This document shows, one piece after another, positions 1 through 7,297 of a stretch of DNA of 18,276 bases. The stretch is from an uncultured Megasphaera sp. (GTDB lineage Bacteria > Bacillota > Negativicutes > Veillonellales > Megasphaeraceae). A program made the translations under genes and the position numbers. The stretch is taken from assembly GCA_900554215.1 (NCBI GenBank), contig USGG01000037.1:1-18276 (forward strand). Direction: 5' to 3'. A model generated the notes under the pieces. It saw only the letters and a list, made by a program, of their open reading frames with translations. It was not told where the DNA came from and did no database searches. Numbering within the stretch: position 1 is the first letter of the stretch; every line of letters begins with the position of its first letter.

Positions 1-78
1 CCACGTGGATTTCCTTTTGCGTCTTACGATGGTTGGCCTTGCGGCATTCCACCAGATAAGTACCCGCCTTCAAAGGAC
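1..78 (-). other. Minus-strand coding fragment, PEGA-like domain, probably not native to this locus
   Basis: Read on the minus strand from about position 91 down to 2, this stretch is open and gives a coherent segment with residues GRWAGPL followed by KAGTYLVECRKANHRKTQ. A tryptophan-x-G-P-L turn followed by A-G-T-Y-x-V-E-x-R-K is the usual look of PEGA-like beta-sandwich domains in surface proteins. The plus strand is also stop-free in the proA frame, but the 25 residues before RPNGL resemble no part of ProA, which should carry a conserved L-P-D-P-V-G-E segment there. I infer that foreign or inverted sequence is joined to proA near positions 76-91, where both readings fit. The fragment is too short for a firm family call and shows no start or stop. 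Confidence 0.4.
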
Positions 79-1023
79 CGGCCCAACGGCCTGCACCTTT
101 GCAAGGTGACTGTTCCTCTGGGCGTTATCGCCATCATTTACGAATCGCGGCCCAACGTCACTGTAGATGCCGCGGCTTTGTGCATCAAGTCTGGCAACGC
201 CTGCGTCCTCCGCGGCGGCAGCGAGGCCATTCATTCCAATACGGCTTTAGTTGCTGTCATTAAGGATGCACTCAAAGCGGCGGGCCTCAATCCCGACGTC
301 GTAGGGCTGCTGGAAAATACGGACCGGGCCTTGGTGAAGGAACTGCTGACCCTGCGTCAGTACATCGACCTGGCTATTCCCCGCGGCGGCGCCGGCCTCA
401 TCCGCATGGTCGTCGAAACGGCGACGGTTCCCTGCGTCGAAACGGGAAGCGGCGTCTGCCACGTTTACGTCGACAAGGACGCCGACCTGGACATGGCCGT
501 CCGCATCATTGAAAACGCCAAGGTGTCCCGGCCGTCGACGTGCAACGCCATGGAAACGCTGCTGGTTCATGAAAGCGTATTGGCCCCGCTGATGAAAAAG
601 CTCGTGCCGGTCATGAAGCAGGACTGCGTCGAAATGCGCGGCGACGACCTGGCGCGCAGCGTCGACAGCGCCGTCCTCGCCGCAGAGGAAGCCGACTGGG
701 AAACGGAATACAACGCCCTCGTCATGTCTATTCGGACGGTATCATCTTTAGACGAAGCGCTGGAGCACATCCGTCGCTACAGCACGCATCACTCCGAAGC
801 CATCGTAACGGACAATCCGGAAACGGCCGAAGCCTTTCTGCGCAGCGTCGATTCGGCGGCGGTATACGTCAACGCCTCTACCCGCTTTACCGACGGCTTT
901 GAATTCGGCTTCGGCGCAGAAATCGGCATCAGCACGCAGAAGCTGCACGTCCGCGGCCCCATGGGGCTGGAAGCACTCGTATCCTATAAATACGTCGTCC
1001 GCGGTCAGGGCCAGATCCGGTAA
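79..1023 (+). CDS. proA: Glutamate-5-semialdehyde dehydrogenase (gamma-glutamyl phosphate reductase), 5' truncated
   Basis: ProA reduces gamma-glutamyl phosphate to glutamate-5-semialdehyde with NADPH, the second step of proline synthesis in the cytoplasm. ProA-like sequence starts at RPNGL (codon at 79), continues through VPLGVIAIIYESRPNVTVDA and LRGGSEAIHSN, and carries the active-site cysteine in RPSTCNAMETL (TGC at 541-543). The C terminus HVRGPMGLEALVSYKYVVRG is typical. About 315 residues are present of a usual 415-420, so roughly the first 100 are missing. GTG at 106 is an internal codon and not the start, because RPNGL lies upstream of it in frame. The missing part is not simply cut by the window edge: positions 1-78 do not encode it. 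The stop TAA at 1021-1023 overlaps the ATG of the next small gene. Confidence 0.93.
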   Translation, partial: RPNGLHLCKVTVPLGVIAIIYESRPNVTVDAAALCIKSGNACVLRGGSEAIHSNTALVAVIKDALKAAGLNPDVVGLLENTDRALVKELLTLRQYIDLAIPRGGAGLIRMVVETATVPCVETGSGVCHVYVDKDADLDMAVRIIENAKVSRPSTCNAMETLLVHESVLAPLMKKLVPVMKQDCVEMRGDDLARSVDSAVLAAEEADWETEYNALVMSIRTVSSLDEALEHIRRYSTHHSEAIVTDNPETAEAFLRSVDSAAVYVNASTRFTDGFEFGFGAEIGISTQKLHVRGPMGLEALVSYKYVVRGQGQIR

Positions 1024-1184
1024 TGAAGCGCGTCGTGCAGGCCTACATGCGGACGCTGCGGCAGTACCTGTCAGCGCCGAAGACTCGCTACGAATACAAG
1101 CACTACGCCATCTGGCTGTTGTTATACGGCCTGACGCTGGCGCTGGTGTGGGGAGGAATTTATCTGTACCATGGAAATCACTAG
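1023..1184 (+). CDS. Small single-pass membrane protein, 53 aa, unknown function
   Basis: An ATG at 1023-1025 overlaps the proA stop in a TAATG arrangement and opens a 53-codon frame ending at TAG 1182-1184. The first 28 residues are basic and aromatic (MKRVVQAYMRTLRQYL, then KTRYEYKHY). Residues about 29-49 form one hydrophobic segment (AIWLLLYGLTLALVWGGIYLY), and the tail HGNH is short. The positive-inside rule predicts a cytoplasmic N terminus. No clear ribosome binding site precedes it, so translation would depend on coupling to proA. Its 3' end overlaps the start of nadD by 14 bases and contains the nadD Shine-Dalgarno sequence, GGGAGGAA. It fills the whole proA-nadD gap exactly, which favours a real gene. 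I do not recognise a family and assign no function. Confidence 0.6.
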   Translation: MKRVVQAYMRTLRQYLSAPKTRYEYKHYAIWLLLYGLTLALVWGGIYLYHGNH

Positions 1185-1812
1185 GCTGGGGATCATGGGG
1201 GGAACTTTTAATCCTATTCACCTGGGACACCTGATGATCGCCGAAGAAGCGCGGCAGACCTTTCATCTCGACAGGGTGCTGTTCATCCCTTCGTACATAA
1301 CGCCCAATAAAAATATAGACGGCGCAACGGCGGAGCAGCGCCTGGCCATGACCAGGCTGGCGACGGCCGACAATCCCTATTTTGCCGTCAGCGATTTGGA
1401 AATACGCCGCAAGGGACGGTCGTACACCGTCGATACGCTGCGCTTTTTAAAGGAATTTTACGGCCCGTCGTATATTTTGTATTTTATATCGGGAACCGAT
1501 ACGATACAGGATCTGCCGCAGTGGTACAAGCCGGAGGAAATCCTCTCGCTGTGCCAGTTTGTCGGCGCGACGCGGCCCGACGGCACGCAGTCCATCGGTC
1601 AGGTCGTCGAGCATTTCGGCGAGCTGGGAAAGCACATTTTAAAGCTGACCGTACCGACTATGCAAATCTCTTCGACTGAACTGCGGCACCGTATACGCAG
1701 CGGACTGTCCGTCCGATACATGATGCCCAAAGTCGTTATAGAATATATCGAAAAACATGGAGTATATCAATGTACAGCGAAGAACTCAAGACAACCATTA
1801 AAGAACATTTAA
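1171..1812 (+). CDS. nadD: Nicotinate-nucleotide adenylyltransferase
   Basis: NadD transfers the adenylyl group of ATP to nicotinate mononucleotide, giving nicotinate adenine dinucleotide in NAD synthesis. The nucleotidyltransferase fold is marked by GGTFNPIHLGH at residues 10-20 (the T/HxGH-type ATP site), SGTD at 107-110 followed by a tryptophan-containing LPQWYKPEEI segment, and ISSTELR at 166-172, the second ATP-binding motif. At 213 residues it is of usual length (190-215). The start ATG is preceded by GGGAGGAATT about 10 bases upstream, inside the small membrane-protein gene. The 3' end overlaps yqeK by 43 bases, and the last dozen residues lie in that overlap. The nadD-yqeK pair is a standard Firmicute arrangement. 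Confidence 0.96.
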   Translation: MEITRLGIMGGTFNPIHLGHLMIAEEARQTFHLDRVLFIPSYITPNKNIDGATAEQRLAMTRLATADNPYFAVSDLEIRRKGRSYTVDTLRFLKEFYGPSYILYFISGTDTIQDLPQWYKPEEILSLCQFVGATRPDGTQSIGQVVEHFGELGKHILKLTVPTMQISSTELRHRIRSGLSVRYMMPKVVIEYIEKHGVYQCTAKNSRQPLKNI

Positions 1813-2372
1813 AAGCGACGCTGAGCCCGCACCGGTATCAGCACGTACTGGGCGTGGCCCAGGCGGCGCGCCAGCTGGCCGAGCAGTACGGCGGCGATGT
1901 CGATCAGGCCGAGGTTGCCGGCCTGCTGCACGACGCGGCCAAGCAGATGGACCTGCCGGCCATGCAGAAGCTGGCCTGGCGAAGCTTCGGCAGTACCTTG
2001 CCCGATACGGTCGTTTCTATCGGCAGCCTGCTCCACGGCTACGCTGCCGTGACCATAGCCAGGGAGCAGTACGGCATCGACGACGCCGACCTTTTGGCGT
2101 CCCTGGCCCATCATACGACGGGGGCCGAGCATATGAGCCTTTTGGAAAAAATTATTTTTATGGCTGATTACATCGAGGTCAACCGCGATTTCGACGGCGT
2201 GGACAAGCTGCGCCGACTAGCTGCGGAAGACCTGGATAAAGCCGTGCTGGCCGGCTACGATTCGACCATATTCCATCTGCTGGAGCAGGGCAAGACGATT
2301 TACGTCGGCACGGTGACCAATCGGAACGCCCATATTTTGTCGATGAAGAAGGATCGGACCCATCATGGATAA
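1770..2372 (+). CDS. yqeK: HD-domain hydrolase YqeK, probable Ap4A phosphohydrolase
   Basis: YqeK proteins hydrolyse diadenosine tetraphosphate symmetrically to two ADP and act in stress and nucleotide homeostasis. The metal-binding HD-superfamily pattern is complete: His25 in RYQHVLGV, the HD pair at 54-55 in GLLHDAAK, the histidine pair 114-115 in LAHHTTGA, and Asp133 in FMADYIEVNRDF. At 200 residues it has the family's usual size. The start ATG has GGAG a few bases upstream and lies within the end of nadD, so the two are probably translationally coupled. The stop overlaps the start of the following LCP gene by 8 bases. The activity is inferred from family knowledge of the Bacillus YqeK group. 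Confidence 0.92.
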   Translation: MYSEELKTTIKEHLKATLSPHRYQHVLGVAQAARQLAEQYGGDVDQAEVAGLLHDAAKQMDLPAMQKLAWRSFGSTLPDTVVSIGSLLHGYAAVTIAREQYGIDDADLLASLAHHTTGAEHMSLLEKIIFMADYIEVNRDFDGVDKLRRLAAEDLDKAVLAGYDSTIFHLLEQGKTIYVGTVTNRNAHILSMKKDRTHHG

Positions 2373-3372
2373 GAAGAAATGGTTTCACCGTCCGAAAAAA
2401 AAGCATACTATGCCGGGCGAACGGGAGCGGCGCAAAAAGCTGCTGCACCTGCTGGCGGGCATCGTCGCCGTTGCGGCCGTCCTGTTCTTGTCCGTGACGG
2501 CGTGGCGGCACTACCAGACGTCCCGGGCCGAACAGTTTCAGAACCGCCTCGACGCCGTGCAGAACGGCGCGTCAGGTTCCTTTGAGCAGATCAGCCCCGA
2601 TACGCCCCTGTACGTACTGGTCATCGGCCGCGACGGCAACACGCCGCAGCAGGTCAACTTCGTCGGCCTGGCGGCAGTCAATAAGGAAAAGAAGCATATC
2701 GACTTCATTATGCTGCCGGACAATACGAAGATTGAGGGCCGCAAGGAAAAGGGGATTCAGGAGCTCCAGGACGTGTATACTGAAGGCGGCCGGACCCTCG
2801 TTCAGGCCGTTGTGGAAGACATGTTTCACATTCCCGTTCCTTTTTATGTCGAATTTTCCGAAGATACCTTCGTGAAGATGATCGACATGAGCGGCGGACT
2901 GCCCATGTATGTGGAAGAAAATATGTACCACGCCGACGAAACGGGCGCGACGGATATCAACCTGTTTCAAGGGTATCAGACCCTGACAGGGCAGGAAGCG
3001 GCGGGCTACATGCGCTACATCGACGAAGACGGCTACCTGTCGCGAACCCAGCGGCAGGAACGGCTGGTCAAGCTGTTTTACGCCGACCGGCAGCAGCGCT
3101 TCGGTATTTCCAACATGCTGTTTTTATACCGCTTCTGGAACAACGTAGATTCGAATATTTCCGCAAAGGATATAGCGGCCCTGGCCTTCAGCTTCCGCCA
3201 CGTGCCGGCTGAAGACATTCATTTTTATATTTTGCCCGGCGAAAATACCAACGACGGGGCGACAGGCGGCAAAACGCTGTGGAGCTACGACCCCGTAGAA
3301 GGGCAGAAAATTATCGGCGCGACGAACAACACCATCGCGCCGGCGCCCGAACCGCCCAGCAACACGCCGTAA
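2365..3372 (+). CDS. LytR-CpsA-Psr (LCP) family protein, divergent
   Basis: LCP proteins are membrane-anchored phosphotransferases that attach lipid-linked polymers to peptidoglycan or other envelope acceptors. The 335-residue product has a very basic cytoplasmic N terminus, one membrane segment at about residues 26-46, and an outside LCP domain from about 78 (PLYVLVIGRDGN) to 245. The arginine pair motif is preserved as DGYLSRTQRQ, residues 222-231 with Arg227 and Arg230. The usual S-I-P-R-D-T motif reads MLPDNT at 116-121, so its arginine is Asp119 and its aspartate Asn120. A proline-rich tail follows. It overlaps yqeK by 8 bases and precedes rsfS by 27. The family is clear, but the polymer is unknown and the catalytic competence uncertain. 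Confidence 0.85.
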   Translation: MDKKKWFHRPKKKHTMPGERERRKKLLHLLAGIVAVAAVLFLSVTAWRHYQTSRAEQFQNRLDAVQNGASGSFEQISPDTPLYVLVIGRDGNTPQQVNFVGLAAVNKEKKHIDFIMLPDNTKIEGRKEKGIQELQDVYTEGGRTLVQAVVEDMFHIPVPFYVEFSEDTFVKMIDMSGGLPMYVEENMYHADETGATDINLFQGYQTLTGQEAAGYMRYIDEDGYLSRTQRQERLVKLFYADRQQRFGISNMLFLYRFWNNVDSNISAKDIAALAFSFRHVPAEDIHFYILPGENTNDGATGGKTLWSYDPVEGQKIIGATNNTIAPAPEPPSNTP

Positions 3373-3399
3373 GGCAGAGTCAGAGAAGGAGAACACAGA

Positions 3400-3777
3400 A
3401 TGCCAATTACCATAAAGACAACGAAAGAAGAAAGAGAACTGAAAAGCTATGAAATTGCGGCCCAGGCTGCCAGCGACAAAAAGAGCTGGAACATCGTCAT
3501 CCTCGACATGGAACAGTCGTCCATGATGGCCGATTACTTCGTCATCTGCAGCGCCCGCAACAACAAGCAGGCCCAGAGCATTGCCGACAACATTGAAGAA
3601 GAAATGGAAAAGCACGGCTACGACGTACGCCACGTCGAAGGCTATCGTGAAGGTAAGTGGATACTCATCGATGCCGGCGAAGTCGTAGCTCACGTATTTG
3701 TCGAACAGGACCGCAGCTACTATGATTTGGAAAACTTGTGGTGCGACGCCGAACGGATTCCGTTCGAAGGTGAGTAA
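3400..3777 (+). CDS. rsfS: Ribosome silencing factor RsfS
   Basis: RsfS (RsfA/Iojap family) binds ribosomal protein L14 on the large subunit and blocks subunit joining when nutrients are short. The 125-residue protein shows the family core: a helix with AAQAASDKKS, the strand NIVILDMEQSS, DYFVICSA at residues 45-52, and the C-terminal VRHVEGYREGKWILIDAGEVVAHVF followed by YYDLENLW. The start ATG has AGAAGGAG about 8 bases upstream. It sits in the common order nadD-yqeK-LCP-rsfS. Its stop TAA is one base from the start of the next gene, so the two are surely cotranscribed. Confidence 0.95.
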   Translation: MPITIKTTKEERELKSYEIAAQAASDKKSWNIVILDMEQSSMMADYFVICSARNNKQAQSIADNIEEEMEKHGYDVRHVEGYREGKWILIDAGEVVAHVFVEQDRSYYDLENLWCDAERIPFEGE

Positions 3778-3778
3778 G

Positions 3779-4645
3779 ATGCAGGTACTGCAGGAAAACA
3801 GCATTGCCACGCTGGAAGTATTGCGCGCCAGTGACATGGGCGTATTTTTAAACGGCGGCACGGGCAATACGAATGACGACATACTGCTCCATAAAAATCA
3901 GCAGACCGAAGAAGTCAACATCGGCGACAAGGTTACGGTCTTCTTGTACCACGACCCGTCGGGCCGCCTGACGGCCAGCATGCGCCTGCCGAAAATCAAG
4001 GTCGGTCAGATCGGCTATGCGCCGGTCATCAACACGACGCGCTTCGGCGCCTTCGTCGACGTCGGTACGGAACGAGGCATTTTTATGCCCTTTGCAGAAA
4101 TGAAGGGCCGCCCCAAGGAAGGGGAATACGTGTGGGTAAAGCTGTATGAAGACAAGTCCCATCGCCTGGCCGTATCCATGGAAGTAGAAGACGAAATGCG
4201 CCGGGCCTCCAGAGCGGCGACGGACGCCAAGGTCGGCGACTGGGTCGAAGGGGCGGTCTACAACATGACTGACCAGGGAGCATACCTCATGACGCGGGAA
4301 CGGTGGATTGCCTTTCTGCACCGCAGCGAATTCAGCGGCCCCATCCTCATCGGCCAGATGGTCAAAGGGCGCATCACGTATTTGCGCGAAGATGGACGCA
4401 TCAACATTTCCCTGCGCCAGACCAAGGAAAACGCTATCAATCCGGACAGTGAAAAAATCCTGGCCTTCCTTAAGCAGCGGAAGGGAAAGATGCCCTACGG
4501 CGACAAGACGGCGCCGGCCGTCATCAAGACGAAGTTCGGCCTGAGCAAGGCTGCATTCAAGCGGGCTCTGGGCCATCTCATGAAGGAACAGAAGATCTAC
4601 CAGCAAGAAGGCTGGACGTACTTAAAAGAAGATACGGAAGAATAA
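3779..4645 (+). CDS. cvfB: CvfB/YitL-type S1 RNA-binding protein
   Basis: CvfB-family proteins carry tandem S1-like OB folds and a C-terminal winged helix and bind RNA; in staphylococci CvfB affects virulence gene expression. The 288-residue product shows repeated S1-type segments: about 1-63 (ATLEVLRASDMGVFL to RLTASMRLP), about 67-135 (VGQIGYAPVINTTRFGAFVDVG to HRLAVSMEV), and about 148-215 (VGDWVEGAVYNMTDQGAYLM to GRINISLRQ). A basic winged-helix-like end follows, with FGLSKAAFKRALGHLMKEQKIYQ. I chose ATG at 3779, one base after the rsfS stop and behind GAAGGTGAG. The frame is open upstream to 3698, but that part lies wholly inside rsfS and has no family resemblance. It is the last gene of this operon. 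The family call is solid; the cellular target is unknown. Confidence 0.9.
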   Translation: MQVLQENSIATLEVLRASDMGVFLNGGTGNTNDDILLHKNQQTEEVNIGDKVTVFLYHDPSGRLTASMRLPKIKVGQIGYAPVINTTRFGAFVDVGTERGIFMPFAEMKGRPKEGEYVWVKLYEDKSHRLAVSMEVEDEMRRASRAATDAKVGDWVEGAVYNMTDQGAYLMTRERWIAFLHRSEFSGPILIGQMVKGRITYLREDGRINISLRQTKENAINPDSEKILAFLKQRKGKMPYGDKTAPAVIKTKFGLSKAAFKRALGHLMKEQKIYQQEGWTYLKEDTEE

Positions 4646-4681
4646 GACGCGGCGCGGCGCTGAAACCGGACCCGGCAGAGG

Positions 4682-4708
4682 GAAGGCTTTCGACGCCGCC
4701 TTTGTTTT
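4682..4708 (+). terminator. Possible weak terminator after cvfB
   Basis: AAGGC at 4683-4687 can pair with GCCTT at 4698-4702, with a G-T pair extending it, and is followed by TGTTTT. An alternative longer pairing of GCGGCG near 4655 with CGCCGC near 4695 shares the same downstream T-rich run. Either would end the proA-cvfB unit before the mreB promoter. The stem is short, so the call is weak. Confidence 0.35.
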
Positions 4709-4765
4709 GGCCTGCGCGGCTGTCGGTGATTTTGACGAAAATATAGTGCGAAAATTGCCTTGGTG

Positions 4766-4774
4766 TGCTAAAAT
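4766..4774 (+). promoter_or_regulatory. Extended -10 promoter for the mreB operon
   Basis: TGC TAAAAT at 4766-4774 fits an extended -10 element (TGn followed by a near-consensus hexamer). The expected -35 position holds no good match, as is common for extended -10 promoters. A start near 4781 would leave a leader of about 30 bases before the mreB ATG. It lies in the only sizeable gap between cvfB and mreB. Confidence 0.5.
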
Positions 4775-4811
4775 ATGAAGATGATTACATAGTATATGAA
4801 AGGGTTTTGGC

Positions 4812-5852
4812 ATGGCTTCGATTTTTTCTCCATTAACTAAAAATATAGGTATCGACTTGGGAACGTGCACGACCCAGGTCTACGTAGAAGGGCGGGGCGT
4901 CGTCTTTTCCGAGCCCTCCATCGTGGCGACGGACGAGCGGAACCGCAAGCTCGTAGCCATCGGCAACGGGGCGGAAAGCATGCTGGCGAAGTCGCCGGAA
5001 ACGGTGAAAATCCATCGGCCCCTGCTGAACGGCGTCGTCGCCGACTATGGCGTGACGCGGACGATGCTGGGCTACATTCTCAGCAAATGCGTCCGCAGTG
5101 TCCAGCGCCTGCGCATCATGGTCGGCGTGCCGGCTGCGGCGTCCAACGTCGAGAAGCGGGCTGTCATGGAAGCCGTCTATCAGGCCGGAGCTAAGGAAGC
5201 CTACCTCGTCGACACGGCCGTTGCCGCGGCTATGGGCGTCAACATGCCCGTATACGACCCCGTAGGCAATATGGTCGTCAACATCGGCGGCGGCACGACG
5301 AACGTGGCTATTCTTTCCTTGGGCGGCATCGTCGTGTCTAAGTCCATTCATCTGGGAAGCCTTGATTTCAATGAAGCGATTAAAGACTATCTGCGCGGCC
5401 AATACGATATCGTTACCGATGACATGACCATCGAAGAAATGAAGATTACCAACGGCTCGGCCGTACTGCCACTGGAAGACCGGGGCTATTACTTTACGGG
5501 CCGGGGCCTCGACGACGGACTGCAGAAGGAATGCGCCGTCCAGGCCAGCGAGCTCTATCAGGTCATCGGCCGGCCCCTCATGAAAATACTCGACTTAGTG
5601 CGGTCTGCCCTCCAGGAAACACCGCCGGAGCTGTCGGCCGATATTATGGAGCACGGCGTCGTGCTGACCGGCGGCGGTGCCAAGCTAAAGGGCATGGAAC
5701 AGCTCTTTTCTCAGGAATTGGGCGTTCCCGTCGTCCTGGCCGCCGAGCCGGAGCTGGCCGTCGTCCGGGGCATCGGCATCGCCGTAGCGGAACGGGAAAA
5801 GCTGGCCCCGGTCATTGAAGGAGCGCAGCGTATTTATAGGAGGAGATTTTAA
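4812..5852 (+). CDS. mreB: Rod shape-determining actin homologue MreB
   Basis: MreB polymerises along the inner face of the membrane and guides lateral cell-wall synthesis by the elongasome. The 346-residue protein has the actin-fold nucleotide sites: phosphate-1 loop IGIDLGT at 12-18, phosphate-2 loop NIGGGTTNVAIL from 157, and the adenosine motif TGGGAKLKGM from 286. The family segment SEPSIVA is present near the N terminus. The phosphate-1 loop continues as CTTQVYV where most MreBs have ANTLVYV, so it is somewhat divergent, but its length is normal. The ATG has GAAAGGG upstream and is the first gene after a putative promoter. It is two bases from mreC. Confidence 0.95.
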   Translation: MASIFSPLTKNIGIDLGTCTTQVYVEGRGVVFSEPSIVATDERNRKLVAIGNGAESMLAKSPETVKIHRPLLNGVVADYGVTRTMLGYILSKCVRSVQRLRIMVGVPAAASNVEKRAVMEAVYQAGAKEAYLVDTAVAAAMGVNMPVYDPVGNMVVNIGGGTTNVAILSLGGIVVSKSIHLGSLDFNEAIKDYLRGQYDIVTDDMTIEEMKITNGSAVLPLEDRGYYFTGRGLDDGLQKECAVQASELYQVIGRPLMKILDLVRSALQETPPELSADIMEHGVVLTGGGAKLKGMEQLFSQELGVPVVLAAEPELAVVRGIGIAVAEREKLAPVIEGAQRIYRRRF

Positions 5853-5854
5853 AA

Positions 5855-6775
5855 TTGTTTTCGTTAGGTAAAAAAAGCGTCGTCATCGTGCTGATACTCT
5901 TTGTCCTCATCGCCGTCGTCGGCTGGGCCTGGCGGCAGCGCGAATCGCTGCCTTTTGTAGCCAGACCGCTGCAGATGGCTGCGGCTCCCTTTGAATACGG
6001 CGCAAGCCGCATTATGGATTCGTTGGCGTCGGCTTTTCACATCGTCGATATTAGTTTAAAGAACCGCATTGAATGGGAAGCGCTGGAACGGGAAAACGCC
6101 GAGCTCAAGAGCCGCACCGTCGACTACGACGAGCTGGTGGCCGAAAACGACCGCCTGCGCCAGCTCCTCGACTTCCGCTCGTCCCATGGCCAATACCAGC
6201 TGGCTGCCGCAGTCGTCATTTCCCGCGATTACGGCACGTGGAGCAATACGATGATCATCGACGCTGGCACGAACGAAGGCGTAGCCAAGGACATGCCCGT
6301 CATTACGCCGAGCGGCGTCGTCGGCTTCATCAGCGAGGCCTATCCCCATTCGGCCCGCGTCCAGCTCCTGACGGACCCGCGCACCAGCATCGGCGCTATC
6401 GTACAGCGGCCAGAATCGCGCGTATCGTCCGTCGTCCGCGGCAACGGCAACGTGCCGTCAGAACCACAGTTCGTCAACATCGCCAAAGACGCGGATATTC
6501 TGGAGGGCGATACCCTCGTCACGTCGGGCTTCGGCTCCATTTATCCCAAGGGATTGTACGTCGGCACCATCGTGTCGATTCACCAGAACGACAACGATTT
6601 CGTCAAATACGCCGTCATCCGTCCCAGCGTCGACTTCTCCAAGCTGGAAGAAGTATTCGTCATCTTGAAATCGTCTGATACCGGTTCGTACGACAAGCCC
6701 GGCGTCGCGCCGAAGCTCGTTCCCCAGACGAACCGCGATAAAGTAGAAGGAATCAAAGGAGCGGCAGCCTTATGA
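5855..6775 (+). CDS. mreC: Cell shape-determining protein MreC
   Basis: MreC is a bitopic scaffold that links cytoplasmic MreB to the extracytoplasmic PBP2-RodA synthase. The 306-residue protein has a membrane segment at about 8-26 (VVIVLILFVLIAVVGWAW), a coiled coil at about 73-108 rich in E-N-x-L repeats, and the C-terminal beta-barrel domain with SRDYGTWSNTMIIDAG, GVVGFI and LLTDPRTSIGAIV. The start is TTG at 5855, with AGGAGGAG at the right distance and no better in-frame ATG. It starts two bases after the mreB stop. The last 35 residues are a proline- and lysine-containing tail. The stop overlaps the mreD start as ATGA. Confidence 0.95.
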   Translation: MFSLGKKSVVIVLILFVLIAVVGWAWRQRESLPFVARPLQMAAAPFEYGASRIMDSLASAFHIVDISLKNRIEWEALERENAELKSRTVDYDELVAENDRLRQLLDFRSSHGQYQLAAAVVISRDYGTWSNTMIIDAGTNEGVAKDMPVITPSGVVGFISEAYPHSARVQLLTDPRTSIGAIVQRPESRVSSVVRGNGNVPSEPQFVNIAKDADILEGDTLVTSGFGSIYPKGLYVGTIVSIHQNDNDFVKYAVIRPSVDFSKLEEVFVILKSSDTGSYDKPGVAPKLVPQTNRDKVEGIKGAAAL

Positions 6776-7281
6776 AAAAGCTGAGTTGCCTTATGACGGC
6801 GTTCATCGTATTCATCCTGCAAAGCTCCGTCCTGCCCTTTGTATGCGACGGCATTACCCAGCCGAACCTCGTATTTCTCTTCGTGGTCCTCATGGCCCTT
6901 CATCACGGCCAGCGCGTCGGCGTCGTTACGGCTCTGATAGGCGGCGTCTGCCAGGATGTGGTAATCGGCAATTTCCTGGGCGTCCACCTGCTGCCGTATC
7001 TCGTCATCGCCTTTGCCTGCAGCTACATAGGCCGCGGCATCGACAAGGACCAGTGGATATTGACGGAGCTCATCGTCCTTGGCGCGACGGAGTGCTGCCT
7101 GATTCTGACCTGCGCCGTCCTGTTTATTTCCGGCCAGTTCATCAACGGGGCATCCTATTTGTTTGAATTCAGTATTCCCATGCTGGCGTACCACGGCATA
7201 CTGGCCCTGCCGGTAGACCGCGTCGTCTGGCGGCTGCGCCGCGACGAATTGTACTACGGCCACATGGGATATCGTTGGTAG
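6772..7281 (+). CDS. mreD: Rod shape-determining membrane protein MreD
   Basis: MreD is a small polytopic membrane component of the elongasome. The 169-residue product is mostly hydrophobic, with about five membrane spans: near residues 5-20, 27-42, 50-70, 98-120 and 130-150. Its family mark is the QPNLVFLFVVLMALHHG segment followed by GLIGGVCQD-like sequence (here ALIGGVCQDVVIGNFLG). The ATG lies within the mreC stop (ATGA), giving tight coupling. It is 16 bases before mrdA. The call rests on hydrophobic pattern, motif and position between mreC and PBP2. Confidence 0.92.
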   Translation: MKKLSCLMTAFIVFILQSSVLPFVCDGITQPNLVFLFVVLMALHHGQRVGVVTALIGGVCQDVVIGNFLGVHLLPYLVIAFACSYIGRGIDKDQWILTELIVLGATECCLILTCAVLFISGQFINGASYLFEFSIPMLAYHGILALPVDRVVWRLRRDELYYGHMGYRW

Positions 7282-7297
7282 ATGGAGGAACGCGCAG

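Noticed and set aside
106..108. GTG as the start of proA.
   Set aside because: The conserved RPNGL residues lie upstream in frame, and a start here would remove about a quarter of the enzyme.
3698..3778. An upstream 27-codon extension of the CvfB-like protein.
   Set aside because: It lies inside rsfS, has no family similarity, and ATG 3779 has a ribosome binding site and the usual one-base spacing from rsfS.
4646..4811. Possible small gene or RNA between cvfB and mreB.
   Set aside because: Only very short frames are present, and no structured RNA beyond the weak terminator could be supported.
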